A DNA stretch of 64,000 nucleotides. Source: Pandoraea apista (GTDB lineage: Bacteria > Pseudomonadota > Gammaproteobacteria > Burkholderiales > Burkholderiaceae). The translations under genes and the position numbers were made by a program. The DNA is taken from the NCBI RefSeq assembly GCF_001465595.2, contig NZ_CP013482.1, positions 13,294 through 77,293 of the forward strand, given 5' to 3'. Shown here in pieces: positions 23,661-31,943 of this stretch. The notes beneath the pieces are model-generated. The model made no database searches. It had not been told where the DNA came from and saw only the letters and a program-made list of their open reading frames with translations. Numbering within the stretch: the stretch's first letter is position 1; each line of letters opens with the position of its first letter.

Positions 23661-24428
23661 TTACCGATTGACCGGTGCTGCTACTGCCTCTCCCGAGCCG
23701 TCTTCCTCCACCAGCTTCGCAAGAGTCTCATAGGACCATTTCTTGACTTGCCACGCCTTGTGCGCCGGCAAGATCACGTCGACGATTTCGTACCCGTCTG
23801 GTGCGGTTTCCGGGATACGCCGCGCCGGCGGACGCAATCCCTTTAGCCAGTCGGGGAGTGCTTGGCGAGCCAAGCGATCCCGGTATTCCACCGCGATTAA
23901 TAACGCCCCCCGCTTTTCGGCCCGGATGGTGCGAATAGCCGATCGAGCAGCCTCGTCAACAGTCATGCCATAGTGGCAATTGAGAAAATGCGACCTATAC
24001 CCAGTTTCTGAAATGAACTCAGCGTCGAGGTCAACCGCCAGGAACTCAAAGTGCATGGAGGTCCGAAACTTATGTGCGCAGTACTGCACGATGACTCTCA
24101 TACCGTCGACCTGAATCAAGAAAGCCCCACGCTGCCCCCAGTGAGGAATAGCCCCCGGTGCTGCTGCACAGTGTGCGACCATCAGGTTTCCAGGTGACGA
24201 CGCGTTAGCGTAGCTTCCAAAATTCGTGCCGCCGTTCAGCTTCCACACGCACGCGTCATATCTACGTCCGGCGAGCGCCGCGCCGTCCTGATCGGCTCGC
24301 ATGATGGCGTCATCAAACGCTTGAGAGAATTCTTTCCCTGCCTCAAACAGCGATGCCGTGTCAGTAGGCAACTGCTCCGAGAGCGATTGCAGCTCAACTG
24401 ACTCGTTGTCGGTAACGCGCTTTGCCAT
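23661..24428 (-). CDS. klcB: KlcB-like protein with KorA-type C-terminal domain, 255 aa
   Basis: The last ~45 residues (APDGYEIVDVILPAHKAWQV, then KKWSYETLAKL) match the KorA dimerisation domain (QGFERVTAILPVRQAFIVKK) and the TrbA tail. In IncP plasmids KorA, TrbA and KlcB share such a domain. Residues 1-190 have no helix-turn-helix that I can see and no recognised fold. The position before korC supports klcB. klcA (ArdB-type antirestriction) is missing from its usual place. Confidence 0.65.
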   Translation of the reverse strand: MAKRVTDNESVELQSLSEQLPTDTASLFEAGKEFSQAFDDAIMRADQDGAALAGRRYDACVWKLNGGTNFGSYANASSPGNLMVAHCAAAPGAIPHWGQRGAFLIQVDGMRVIVQYCAHKFRTSMHFEFLAVDLDAEFISETGYRSHFLNCHYGMTVDEAARSAIRTIRAEKRGALLIAVEYRDRLARQALPDWLKGLRPPARRIPETAPDGYEIVDVILPAHKAWQVKKWSYETLAKLVEEDGSGEAVAAPVNR

Positions 24429-24449
24429 AGTCTTCTCCTCGCCCAGGTC

Positions 24450-24557
24450 TTATGCGTCCTGCAAGGTGCGATAACCCGAGTGGCCCAGGTGCTCTGCAAG
24501 GCAGGCCATATGTTCGGTGTGAGGCACGACGTGCGCGAGGATTACGGTATTGCTCAT
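24450..24557 (-). CDS. Small ORF at the head of the klc operon, 35 aa
   Basis: ATG at 24557 with GGAGA seven bases upstream. Product MSNTVILAHVVPHTEHMACL plus 15 residues, His-rich. It is first after the klc promoter, in the place of klcA but far too short for it. It may be a real small gene or a leader. Confidence 0.4.
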   Translation of the reverse strand: MSNTVILAHVVPHTEHMACLAEHLGHSGYRTLQDA

Positions 24558-24605
24558 CAGATTTCTCCGGTGGTCGACCTGAGCGAAAAGCCCGGCCATG
24601 TATAG

Positions 24606-24635
24606 AGCATAGGTCTTAAAGACCTATGCTGTCAA
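24606..24635 (-). promoter_or_regulatory. klc promoter with palindromic operator (KorC candidate)
   Basis: Minus strand TTGACA (24630-24635), 18 bases, TATGCT (24606-24611). The whole interval is a palindrome with 12-base perfect arms and one central base (24606-24630). Its core ATAGGTCTTAAAGACCTAT is identical to that in the kle promoter. Confidence 0.78.
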
Positions 24636-24639
24636 ACGC

Positions 24640-25023
24640 TGTTTACAGCCATTTTGGCGGCTTGGTTCCGAAGTGTGAGGGGGTGGCACCCCCTCTTTGG
24701 AGTAAAACCAGCCCTGGGCTTTCTGTGGTGTGTGAAGGCTACGAACTTGCCGATAGCAATTACTTTTGGGGAGGCCAACGGCTTGCCGTTGGCATAGCGA
24801 AGCGGTCGAAGCCCGTAGGGCGCTGTGTCATTGGGTGAGGCCGAAGGCCGAGGGCGAAGCCCTAGCGGGGATGGGAGAGCCGCTTGCGGCTCGGGTGGGT
24901 TCGAGAAGGGGCGCAGCGCCCTTCGGCGCGTTAAAGAATATAAAGGTTATTAACCGCGCGCGCGTTACGGCTGTGGAAACCGCTTATAACCCAATGATTG
25001 TGCGCAAGGTTTTTCCTGCGCTT
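24640..25023. other. Non-coding stretch between klc promoter and iterons
   Basis: No convincing gene. It contains a hairpin GCCAACGG/CCGTTGGC (about 24776-24795), short GC-rich inverted repeats near 24840-24925 and an AT-rich tract near 24932-24955. It is probably part of the replication origin region, the AT-rich part being a candidate melting site. Confidence 0.4.
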
Positions 25024-25339
25024 GTGGGGAATATGCCGTGACTTCGTGGGGTGATATGCCGTGGCTATCCACAGGAAGACGTGGCTGATATGCCGGGACT
25101 GTCCACAGCGTGGCTGATATGCCGACAGAACCAAGGCTGCCCTGGGGGCGTGGGCAATATGCCGTGTCACTGATTCATCGAAAATAGACGGCCTGGTCGG
25201 CCGAAATTCACGCCTCTTTGGAATGCGAGGAGGCTGAGATCGATTATTGAGGGGGTGGGTGTGGGTGATATGCCGTCACGAGCGTTGGGGGCGGTGACTC
25301 CCTTTCGCGTTGCCGACTTCGCGCGTGGGTAATATGCCG
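25024..25339. other. oriV: oriV: seven iterons
   Basis: Seven direct repeats close to GTGGGTGATATGCCG start at 25024, 25047, 25081, 25110, 25150, 25261 and 25325. All share ATATGCCG; the first half varies. DnaA-box-like words CTATCCACA (25065) and CTGTCCACA (25099) lie among them. They sit directly downstream of the initiator gene, so this is the likely vegetative origin bound by RepA. Confidence 0.87.
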
Positions 25340-25351
25340 CGACAGAATGAA

Positions 25352-25376
25352 AAACGCCCCGTTTTGCGGGGCGTTT
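25352..25376 (-). terminator. Terminator after repA
   Basis: Stem AAACGCCCC/GGGGCGTTT with a seven-base loop; minus-strand transcription reads into T. It is 19 bases beyond the repA stop and protects the iterons from readthrough. Confidence 0.83.
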
Positions 25377-25394
25377 GCGGGAGCGGGTAGAGGC

Positions 25395-26492
25395 TCAGGT
25401 GAACGACGCTATTTTTTTGAGCTTTCGAGTGTCGCGGCCACTGCGCGGAGCCGGTTTCACGCCCTCGGTCACAAGCTTCCGGACGCTCTTACGGAAGAAC
25501 CGAACTTCGTCCAGTGGAGTCAACACAAACGTGTAATCCGGGAGAATGCTGTCAGAGTGAATGTCTTTGAGCATGCGACGAAACTCCCGCATCGACGCTC
25601 GGCTGCCGGTCTTCTCGTATAACAGCGGCAGGTTGATCATCCAAGTCGATTGATGCCCGCAATGCTTCCTGGCCAACTCGTACAAGCGACGTTCCAACGG
25701 CTTGCGCAATCGAAAATAGTCGCGATGGATGGTCAATACCTCATGATTCTGAATGGCCTCAAAGTACCAGTCAGACAGAGTAACCTCAATTGCCACGTTC
25801 CGGTCGTCGTTGGGAGCCTTTTCGACACCTTCCCAGGATTCTATTAGGCCGAACGTCTTTTTCTGACGTTTGCCCCCGGTCTTAATGTCGGTCTTGATCA
25901 TCGTACCTTTCAGCCGATCCAAGGCGCTTTCGAGCTGGCTGTACTGACTCCCTCCGGTTTCGCGGTTCGTGGCGACAAGGTATTCATAGACGATGAATCG
26001 CACCCGTCTGTTCTTGGCATCCGGCCGCTTCGTGTTCAGCGCCTCTGTCATCTGTGACGCCAGGAAAATGAGCACGTCCTTATCGAAAACGGTCGCACGA
26101 CCTTTAACGCTCGGAATAACCTCAATGTTTCGGGAGTTATCTTTGCTGCTCCAGCGCCATGTACTGAGATCCGGCCGCGTGGACAGCGAGAAGATCGGCG
26201 CTTCCATGCTCGGCGCGTCGTCCTTCATCGCGTAATCCAGCATGTCGCAAAGGAAAAAATCGCGCTCTACGTTGCGGATAGGCAGCAACTTTGAACGACG
26301 GCGGTACGTTGCTATTTCAATCTTGCCGTCTTCGGGGGAGGCGGGCGAGGGCGACTCAACAGTGACCAGTTCGCGCTCTGCCTCGGAGAAAAGGGCCAAA
26401 TCGCCTTGGCGCTGCCGTGCTTCCTCGGCGCGCTGTTCCATAAGGCGTGAAACTCGCGAATAGTCTGCGCTGCTTTTCGTCGTGTCAGACAT
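25395..26492 (-). CDS. repA: Replication initiator RepA (RPA family), 365 aa
   Basis: ATG at 26492 with GGAG at the usual distance. Segments FFLCDMLDYAMKDDAPSMEA, PIFSLSTRP, RNIEVIPSVKGRATVFDKDV, SQYSQLESALDRLKGTMIKT and HRDYFRLRKPLERRLYELAR are those of the plasmid RepA/RPA family, with paired winged-helix folds that bind iterons. It is not TrfA, the IncP-1 initiator. It lies after ssb, with seven iterons just beyond its terminator, and shares the ssb promoter with its KorA and KorB sites. Confidence 0.92.
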   Translation of the reverse strand: MSDTTKSSADYSRVSRLMEQRAEEARQRQGDLALFSEAERELVTVESPSPASPEDGKIEIATYRRRSKLLPIRNVERDFFLCDMLDYAMKDDAPSMEAPIFSLSTRPDLSTWRWSSKDNSRNIEVIPSVKGRATVFDKDVLIFLASQMTEALNTKRPDAKNRRVRFIVYEYLVATNRETGGSQYSQLESALDRLKGTMIKTDIKTGGKRQKKTFGLIESWEGVEKAPNDDRNVAIEVTLSDWYFEAIQNHEVLTIHRDYFRLRKPLERRLYELARKHCGHQSTWMINLPLLYEKTGSRASMREFRRMLKDIHSDSILPDYTFVLTPLDEVRFFRKSVRKLVTEGVKPAPRSGRDTRKLKKIASFT

Positions 26493-26573
26493 GCTTACAC
26501 TCCACAAAGTACGGTGCATCTAACGGGGGCGAAGTGAGATCATCCCGCCTCGCCCACACATAACAGGATCGAA

Positions 26574-26927
26574 TCAATCCGAAGTTTGCTGTCCCGAAGG
26601 GGGCTTCGTATCCAAGTAATCGATCATTCCTGCGATGAAGTCCATCCCGTAGATCGTTTCACCGTCGCGGTCGTACTGCGTGGGTTCGACTCGGCCTTCA
26701 ACAAATACTTTGGATCCCTTACCAAGATATTTGCCTGCCGACTCCGCAATTACGCCGAACACTTTAATCCGGAAAAAATCAGTCTTTTCCTGCAAATTCT
26801 CGCTACTATCCCGCCATTTTCTGTCTACTGCAAGGGTGAGAGTAGCGATAGTGGTACTGCGCCCGGATTCTCGTACCTCAGCATCGCGAGTAAGATTGCC
26901 GCTGAATTGAAATCTGTTCACGCTCAT
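26574..26927 (-). CDS. ssb: Single-stranded DNA-binding protein, 117 aa
   Basis: OB-fold SSB: VNRFQFSGNLTRDAEVRESG, TTIATLTLAVDRKWRD, FFRIKVFGVIAESAGKYLGK and GSKVFVEGRVEPTQYDRDGE. It lacks the acidic DFDDDIPF-type tail of chromosomal SSB, like RP4 Ssb (about 113 aa). ATG at 26927 with GGAG upstream. First gene of the ssb-repA operon, in the place of ssb-trfA in RP4. Confidence 0.93.
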   Translation of the reverse strand: MSVNRFQFSGNLTRDAEVRESGRSTTIATLTLAVDRKWRDSSENLQEKTDFFRIKVFGVIAESAGKYLGKGSKVFVEGRVEPTQYDRDGETIYGMDFIAGMIDYLDTKPPSGQQTSD

Positions 26928-26956
26928 GTGTACTACTCCTTGAGTTCGCACCTCAA

Positions 26957-27003
26957 AGTTTAGCTATACATTGGCAAGGAGTCAAGGAATTTTAGCCGCT
27001 AAA
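26957..27003 (-). promoter_or_regulatory. ssb-repA promoter with KorA and KorB operators
   Basis: Minus strand TTGACT (26980-26985), 17 bases, TAAACT (26957-26962). An 11/12 KorA operator GTTTAGCTATAC (26958-26969) covers the -10, and a perfect KorB operator (26991-27003) lies upstream. The layout copies that of the korA promoter and of the RP4 trfA promoter. trbA diverges from the other side. Confidence 0.9.
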
Positions 27004-27040
27004 GTTTTCCAGACCACATACCCCGGAAGAGACCACAACT

Positions 27041-27406
27041 GTGTATAACGTGATCTTCTTTACCAACGTCCTTCGACTGATTGACGAGCTTGGTCTAACC
27101 AAGCAAGGACTCTCCGAAAAATCGGGGGTGTCCATGTCATTTCTATCTGATCTGACGAACGGTAAAGCTAACCCCTCCTTAGAAGTGATGGCTAAGATTG
27201 CCGCCGCGTTAGACACGCCATTGCCGATGCTTCTGGAGTCAACGGATCTCGACACCGCGACTCTTGAAATCATTGCTAACGGCAAGGCACCGAAAAGTGT
27301 TCCCGATGGCTACGAACGCGTATGTGCCGTTCTTCCAGAGCGCCAGGCTTTCATAGTTAAAAAGTGGGGCGAAGCAACGCGAAAGAAGCTACGCACTGAC
27401 GCGTAG
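27041..27406 (+). CDS. trbA: TrbA-type repressor, 121 aa
   Basis: An XRE helix-turn-helix (LGLTKQGLSEKSGVSMSFLS, DLTNGKANPS) is joined to a KorA-type tail VPDGYERVCAVLPERQAFIV. This is the RP4 TrbA architecture. It should repress trbB, traJ and traK promoters. GTG start at 27041, divergent from ssb-repA across 113 bases, exactly as trbA and trfA are placed in RP4. Confidence 0.92.
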   Translation: MYNVIFFTNVLRLIDELGLTKQGLSEKSGVSMSFLSDLTNGKANPSLEVMAKIAAALDTPLPMLLESTDLDTATLEIIANGKAPKSVPDGYERVCAVLPERQAFIVKKWGEATRKKLRTDA

Positions 27407-27428
27407 TCCTAAAGATCCCCGCCGGCTT

Positions 27429-27469
27429 TTTAGCCGCTAAAGTGCCCTCTATATGGGGGCACTTTTTTT
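27429..27469 (+). terminator. KorB operator fused to the trbA terminator
   Basis: A perfect KorB operator (27429-27441) ends in the first base of a terminator stem AGTGCCC/GGGCACT (27441-27447, 27457-27463) followed by six further T. The operator lies between trbA and the trbB promoter. Confidence 0.87.
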
Positions 27470-27567
27470 GCCTGCCGTTTTGATCGGCACTGCCATCTTA
27501 TTTTTCCCACGCGATTCTACCGGTAAATCGGAATTTGTGTAGCCAATTTTCGATATTGCGTAAATCT

Positions 27568-27612
27568 CATGTTTCGTTATATCGTTCGCACGGTGTAACG
27601 ATTTGAAACATG
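27568..27612 (+). promoter_or_regulatory. trbB upstream region with interrupted inverted repeat
   Basis: CATGTTTC (27568-27575) and GAAACATG (27605-27612) are perfect inverted arms, with inner arms ATCGTT and AACGAT. TTTCGTTATATC (27572-27583) recurs inverted in the traK leader. It sits 10 bases before the trbB start and is a candidate TrbA operator. 27470-27567 shows no gene. Confidence 0.5.
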
Positions 27613-27622
27613 ACGGGACAAA

Positions 27623-28618
27623 ATGGGAATCAGGGAAACCGATTTACCGAATCCGGGGCAGGGGAGTGCCCCCCCCGATTCATCCGCGAAGCGAACAATC
27701 GAGCGCCTGGCGATGGAAATGGGCGATGTCGCTTTGCACGCGTTCAACGACCCCCAGACCATCGAATTGATGCTCAACCCGGACGGCAGCCTGTGGGTTG
27801 AGCGGCTTGGTGAACCTCTGAAACACATCGGCCATATGCAGGAGTCTGTCGCTCAGACCATTCTCCGCACGATTGCCGGATTTCACGGCGAAATCATTAC
27901 CGAGTCATCGCCACGCCTGGAATGCAATTTCCCCATCGATGGATCCCGCTTCGCGGGCCAGATTCCGCCCGTTGTCCGCGCCCCTTCGTTTGCTATTCGC
28001 AAACGCGCGTCGTCGGTGTTCACGATCGATGAGTACGTAGAAAAGAAAATCATGACTCGCGAGCAAGCTGCGCTCATCAAAGGGCTGATCGCTGATCGTC
28101 GAAACATCCTGATCGCAGGGGGCACAAGTAGCGGAAAAACAACGCTACTCAACGCCGTGGCGGCGGAACAAGTTCACGTCAGCCCAGATGATCGGTTTTT
28201 GATTGTTGAGGACACACAAGAGCTGCAAGTCAGCGCGAAAAACAAAGTCGAGTTCAAGACCACAAAAACAGTCGACTCCGGCGAGCTGCTACGCACCTCG
28301 CTTCGGATGCGCCCCGACCGAATCCTGTTCGGTGAGGTTCGCGGCAAAGAAGCGCTGGACATGCTGATGGCGTGGAACACCGGTCACGAAGGTGGGGCCG
28401 CGACGATCCACGCCAACACCCCCGAATCCACGCTTTCTCGCCTCTACATGGCGGTGTCGATGCACAGCAACGCGCCGCGAGAGATCGAGCCGCTGATTGG
28501 CGAAGCGGTTCATGCAGTAGTCCACATCGCCAAAACCAAGGAACACGGCCGCCGCATCACCGGAATCATGGAATTGAATGGATTCCAGGACGGCCGCTAC
28601 CTGTTACGCAACGTCTAA
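27623..28618 (+). CDS. trbB: TrbB (VirB11-type) secretion ATPase, 331 aa
   Basis: Hexameric cytoplasmic ATPase of the mating channel. Walker A GGTSSGKTT (166-174), Asp box DRFLIVEDTQELQ, Walker B LRMRPDRILFGEVRG and His box GHEGGAATIHAN follow in the family order. Length is like RP4 TrbB (about 320 aa). First of the trb operon, with the candidate TrbA site immediately upstream. Confidence 0.95.
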   Translation: MGIRETDLPNPGQGSAPPDSSAKRTIERLAMEMGDVALHAFNDPQTIELMLNPDGSLWVERLGEPLKHIGHMQESVAQTILRTIAGFHGEIITESSPRLECNFPIDGSRFAGQIPPVVRAPSFAIRKRASSVFTIDEYVEKKIMTREQAALIKGLIADRRNILIAGGTSSGKTTLLNAVAAEQVHVSPDDRFLIVEDTQELQVSAKNKVEFKTTKTVDSGELLRTSLRMRPDRILFGEVRGKEALDMLMAWNTGHEGGAATIHANTPESTLSRLYMAVSMHSNAPREIEPLIGEAVHAVVHIAKTKEHGRRITGIMELNGFQDGRYLLRNV

Positions 28619-28633
28619 AAGGAAATTCCACCG

Positions 28634-29053
28634 ATGGCACTCGCTTTCACTTCCCTTCCTTGCGGCCTGAAAACCGCGCTGTCTCACATTCGTCAGGAGC
28701 CGGCCAAAGCGGTCCTCCTGCTGGTTCTTCTCGCTCTCACTGTGGCGTCGATGCATCCCGCCTTCGCCAGTTCATCCAGCGGGGGCGGTTTGCCGTACGA
28801 AGACTGGATCAACAACGTCCGCGCGTCCTTTACCGGACCCTGGGCATACGGCATCGCCGTAATCGCATTCGTTGCGGCCGGGTCGGGCTTGATCTTTGGC
28901 GGGGCCGATATGAGCGGCGCAATGCGCACGCTTGTGTGGATCGTCCTGGTGCTGTCGTTCATCGTTGCGGCCCAAAACACACTCGCAGCCATCACCGGCA
29001 AGGGTGCGTTGATCGACGTCGCGGCTGATCAGCTTCGCTCCCTGGGTCGGTAA
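28634..29053 (+). CDS. trbC: TrbC prepilin, 139 aa
   Basis: Long signal peptide (hydrophobic 23-43, cut near MHPAFA). The mature part begins SSSSGGGLPYEDWINNVRAS, with two membrane segments. GKGALIDVAADQL follows, where RP4 TrbC has GRGAEIA. RP4 TraF removes the residues after that Gly and cyclises the pilin, so Gly before ALID is the predicted joint. It fits the TraF at 9997-10545. Confidence 0.93.
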   Translation: MALAFTSLPCGLKTALSHIRQEPAKAVLLLVLLALTVASMHPAFASSSSGGGLPYEDWINNVRASFTGPWAYGIAVIAFVAAGSGLIFGGADMSGAMRTLVWIVLVLSFIVAAQNTLAAITGKGALIDVAADQLRSLGR

Positions 29054-29055
29054 CT

Positions 29056-29367
29056 ATGGCTCTGCGAAAGATTCCGCTTCGGCGGGCAGGTAATCGTGTC
29101 ATCGAGTTCCTGGGCGGTGATCGCGAATTGGTAATGGTCTCGGGCCTGATGGCTGCGACGCTCGTATTCGTTGCAATGAGCGTCATCGCTGCCGTGTTCG
29201 GCGTGGTTCTGTGGATCTTCGCTCTCTGGGCGTTGCGCAAGATGGCGAAGGCCGACCCGCAGATGCGCAAGGTTTACCAGCGTAGTCTCCGCTACGCGAA
29301 CTACTACCCGCCGCGCGCCACGCCTTTTCGCCTGAATACACCAGCACAAGGGAGGCAATACAAGTGA
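29056..29367 (+). CDS. trbD: TrbD inner-membrane protein (VirB3-like), 103 aa
   Basis: Two adjacent hydrophobic segments (about 25-65) flanked by basic residues, ending LNTPAQGRQYK; the size and order of TrbD/VirB3. Starts two bases after trbC and overlaps trbE. Confidence 0.9.
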   Translation: MALRKIPLRRAGNRVIEFLGGDRELVMVSGLMAATLVFVAMSVIAAVFGVVLWIFALWALRKMAKADPQMRKVYQRSLRYANYYPPRATPFRLNTPAQGRQYK

Positions 29368-31943
29368 ACGCGACCGCATTCACCTCACTGTTCGCTTTGA
29401 TCGCAGGCGGCGTGCTGATCGCGCTGTTCATGCGACTTCGCGCCGTTGGGGAGTCCCACAAGCTCAAGCTGCACCGCTCCAAGCAGGCCGGTCTTGCAGA
29501 CCTCTTGAAGCACGCCAGCATCGTCGACGACGGCGTGATCCTGGGAAAAGACGGCTCCCTCATGGCTGCGTGGTTCTATCGGGGAAATGACAACGCGAGC
29601 GCGACAGAGCGCGAACGTGAATATAACTCCGCGCAGATCAATAAGGCCATCATCCGGTTGGGAAACGGATGGGCTTGCCACGTCGACGCCGTCAGAGTCA
29701 AAGCCCCGCAGTACAGCCACCCGAACGACTCGCACTTTCCGGATCCGGTGTCTGCGGCGATTGACGAGGAGCGGCGACGCTTCTTTGAGACCAACGGCAA
29801 AGTGTTTGAAGGTGCGTTCGTGGCGACCGTAACGTGGTTTCCGCCCGTACTGGCCGAACGAAAGCTGGTCGAACTGATGTACAGCGATGAAGCCGAAAAG
29901 CCAGACGCGCAGGGTGTGGCGGACGAGCTGCTGGCCGAGTTCAAGCAAGCCGTCGCCGGCATCGAGTCGCGCCTTTCCAGCGCTCTGAAGCTGGAACGCC
30001 TCGGCGCACAGAAAGTGCTGAACGAGGATGGAACAACGACCGTTTTCGACCAGTTCCTGCAATGGATTCACTTCTGCGTCACTGGCGTTAACCATCCGAT
30101 CGCGCTGCCGGCAAACCCGATGTACATCGATAGCCTCATCGGGGGCAAGGAGCTGTATACGGGCGTCATTCCGAAGATCGGTCGGAATTTTGTTCAAGTC
30201 GTTTCCATCGACGGATTCCCCAGCGCTTCGCACCCCGGAATCCTGACCGCCCTCGGGGAGATTCCGGCGCAATACCGCTGGTCGTCGCGATTCATCTTTC
30301 TGGATCAGCACGTTGCGAACAGCCACCTGGAGAAGTTCAAGAAGCGCTGGCGGCAAAGGGTTCGTGGCTTTGTAACGGCACTCGTCAACCCGAACAGCCC
30401 GGACGTCGATGAGGACGCCGTCAACATGGTGGCGGATGCAGCAGCGGCCATTGCGGAGACCAACAGCAAGATGGTCGCGCAGGGTTATTACACGAGCGTC
30501 GTCGTCATCATGGATGAGAACCGTGATGTGGTCGAAGCCGCGGCCCTGCTGGTTGAGCGCTCGATAAACGAACTGGGCTTCACGGCTCGCATCGAGACCG
30601 TGAATGCGATGGATGCCTTTATCGGCTCCGTTCCCGGTCACGTCGTCGAAAACGTTCGCCGTCCAATCATCAACACGATGAACCTGGCAGACATGCTGCC
30701 AACGAGTTCCATTTGGACAGGTGACGAGCGCGCACCGTGCCCGCTGTTCCCCCCCAACGCGCCGGCACTGATGCACGCACTCACAGCGGGTAACGCACCT
30801 TTCCGGGTGAACATGCACGTTGGCGACTTGGGACACGCTGCAATGTTCGGGCCTACCCGTGCCGGCAAATCGACGCACGTCGGCATGCTTGCCTTGCAAT
30901 ACCTTCGATACGAAGGCGCACGGGTTTACGTCTTTGAAAAGGGCATGTCGTTTTACATCGCCTGCAAAGCGGTCGGGGGCGTGCATTACAACATCGGTGA
31001 CGAAAAGCAGAGGACCGCCTATGCGCCGCTGAAGGACCTACGTTCGCGCTCGCGCCGTGCCTGGGCGATGCAATGGATGGCGACCATCATGGAACTGAAC
31101 AACGTTCAGATGACGCCAGAACTGAGCAACGAGATCGCCACGGCGGTAATGACGATGGCTCGCAGTGCATCAGGCGGCGGCTCGCTCACGACTTTCAGAA
31201 CGCTGGTGCAAAGCGCAGAGGTCCGCGCAGTCCTCCAGCAGTACACGGTCGACGGTGTGATGGGCCACCTGCTCGATGGTCAGGAAGACGGATTCTCCAT
31301 CGACGAAGTAAGCACTATGTGCTTCGAGTTGGAACAGCTCATGCACATGGGCGACAAGTACGCACTCCCCGTGCTGCTGTACATGTTCCGCCGGATTGAA
31401 GAATCGTTGGACGGACGTCCGACTTTCATCATTCTCGACGAGGCATGGCTGATGCTTGGAAACCCGGCCTTCCGCGCGAAGTTGCGTGAATGGTTGAAGG
31501 CATTTGCCAAGAAAAATTGCCACATCCTTCTTGCTACGCAAAGCCTGAGTGACGCGAAGGAATCCGGGATCCTTGACGTCATTGTGGAATCTACCGCAAC
31601 GAAAATTTTCCTCGCGAATCCGGCCGCAAACGACGAGGAATTCAGCGCGACCTACACCCAAATGGGCCTCAATCGCCGCCAAATCGAGATCATCCAGGCT
31701 GCGACGAAGAAGAAAGACTACTACCTCACTTCCGAAAAAGGCCGACGCCTCTATCAGCTTGCGCTTGGGCCGCTCGCCTTAGCGTTTGTCGGCGCGACCG
31801 ACCCGGAGTCCATCGCGGAAGTGCAACGCCTCGAAGAAAAGCACGGCGGCCGACGCTTCGCTAGTGACCTTAGCGAAGGGTGGGTCAATGAATGGCTCGC
31901 CGGCCGCAACATCAATCTCAACGACTACGGAGTAGCAGCGTGA
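29364..31943 (+). CDS. trbE: TrbE (VirB4-type) ATPase, 859 aa
   Basis: GTG start at 29364 overlapping trbD. One N-terminal membrane segment, the VirB4 N-domain, then Walker A GPTRAGKSTHVGM (about 496-508) and Walker B TFIILDEAWLML (about 685-696). Length agrees with RP4 TrbE (about 850 aa). Powers pilus assembly and transfer from the cytoplasmic side of the inner membrane. Confidence 0.95.
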   Translation: MNATAFTSLFALIAGGVLIALFMRLRAVGESHKLKLHRSKQAGLADLLKHASIVDDGVILGKDGSLMAAWFYRGNDNASATEREREYNSAQINKAIIRLGNGWACHVDAVRVKAPQYSHPNDSHFPDPVSAAIDEERRRFFETNGKVFEGAFVATVTWFPPVLAERKLVELMYSDEAEKPDAQGVADELLAEFKQAVAGIESRLSSALKLERLGAQKVLNEDGTTTVFDQFLQWIHFCVTGVNHPIALPANPMYIDSLIGGKELYTGVIPKIGRNFVQVVSIDGFPSASHPGILTALGEIPAQYRWSSRFIFLDQHVANSHLEKFKKRWRQRVRGFVTALVNPNSPDVDEDAVNMVADAAAAIAETNSKMVAQGYYTSVVVIMDENRDVVEAAALLVERSINELGFTARIETVNAMDAFIGSVPGHVVENVRRPIINTMNLADMLPTSSIWTGDERAPCPLFPPNAPALMHALTAGNAPFRVNMHVGDLGHAAMFGPTRAGKSTHVGMLALQYLRYEGARVYVFEKGMSFYIACKAVGGVHYNIGDEKQRTAYAPLKDLRSRSRRAWAMQWMATIMELNNVQMTPELSNEIATAVMTMARSASGGGSLTTFRTLVQSAEVRAVLQQYTVDGVMGHLLDGQEDGFSIDEVSTMCFELEQLMHMGDKYALPVLLYMFRRIEESLDGRPTFIILDEAWLMLGNPAFRAKLREWLKAFAKKNCHILLATQSLSDAKESGILDVIVESTATKIFLANPAANDEEFSATYTQMGLNRRQIEIIQAATKKKDYYLTSEKGRRLYQLALGPLALAFVGATDPESIAEVQRLEEKHGGRRFASDLSEGWVNEWLAGRNINLNDYGVAA

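Noticed and set aside
24626..25041. Plus-strand open frames in the origin region
   Set aside because: They overlap iterons and hairpins, lack ribosome sites, and read as low-complexity Gly/Ala/Arg.
29385..30986. A 533-codon open frame antisense to trbE
   Set aside because: The plus strand encodes a clear VirB4 ATPase; high GC leaves the antisense frame open. No domain is recognisable in it.
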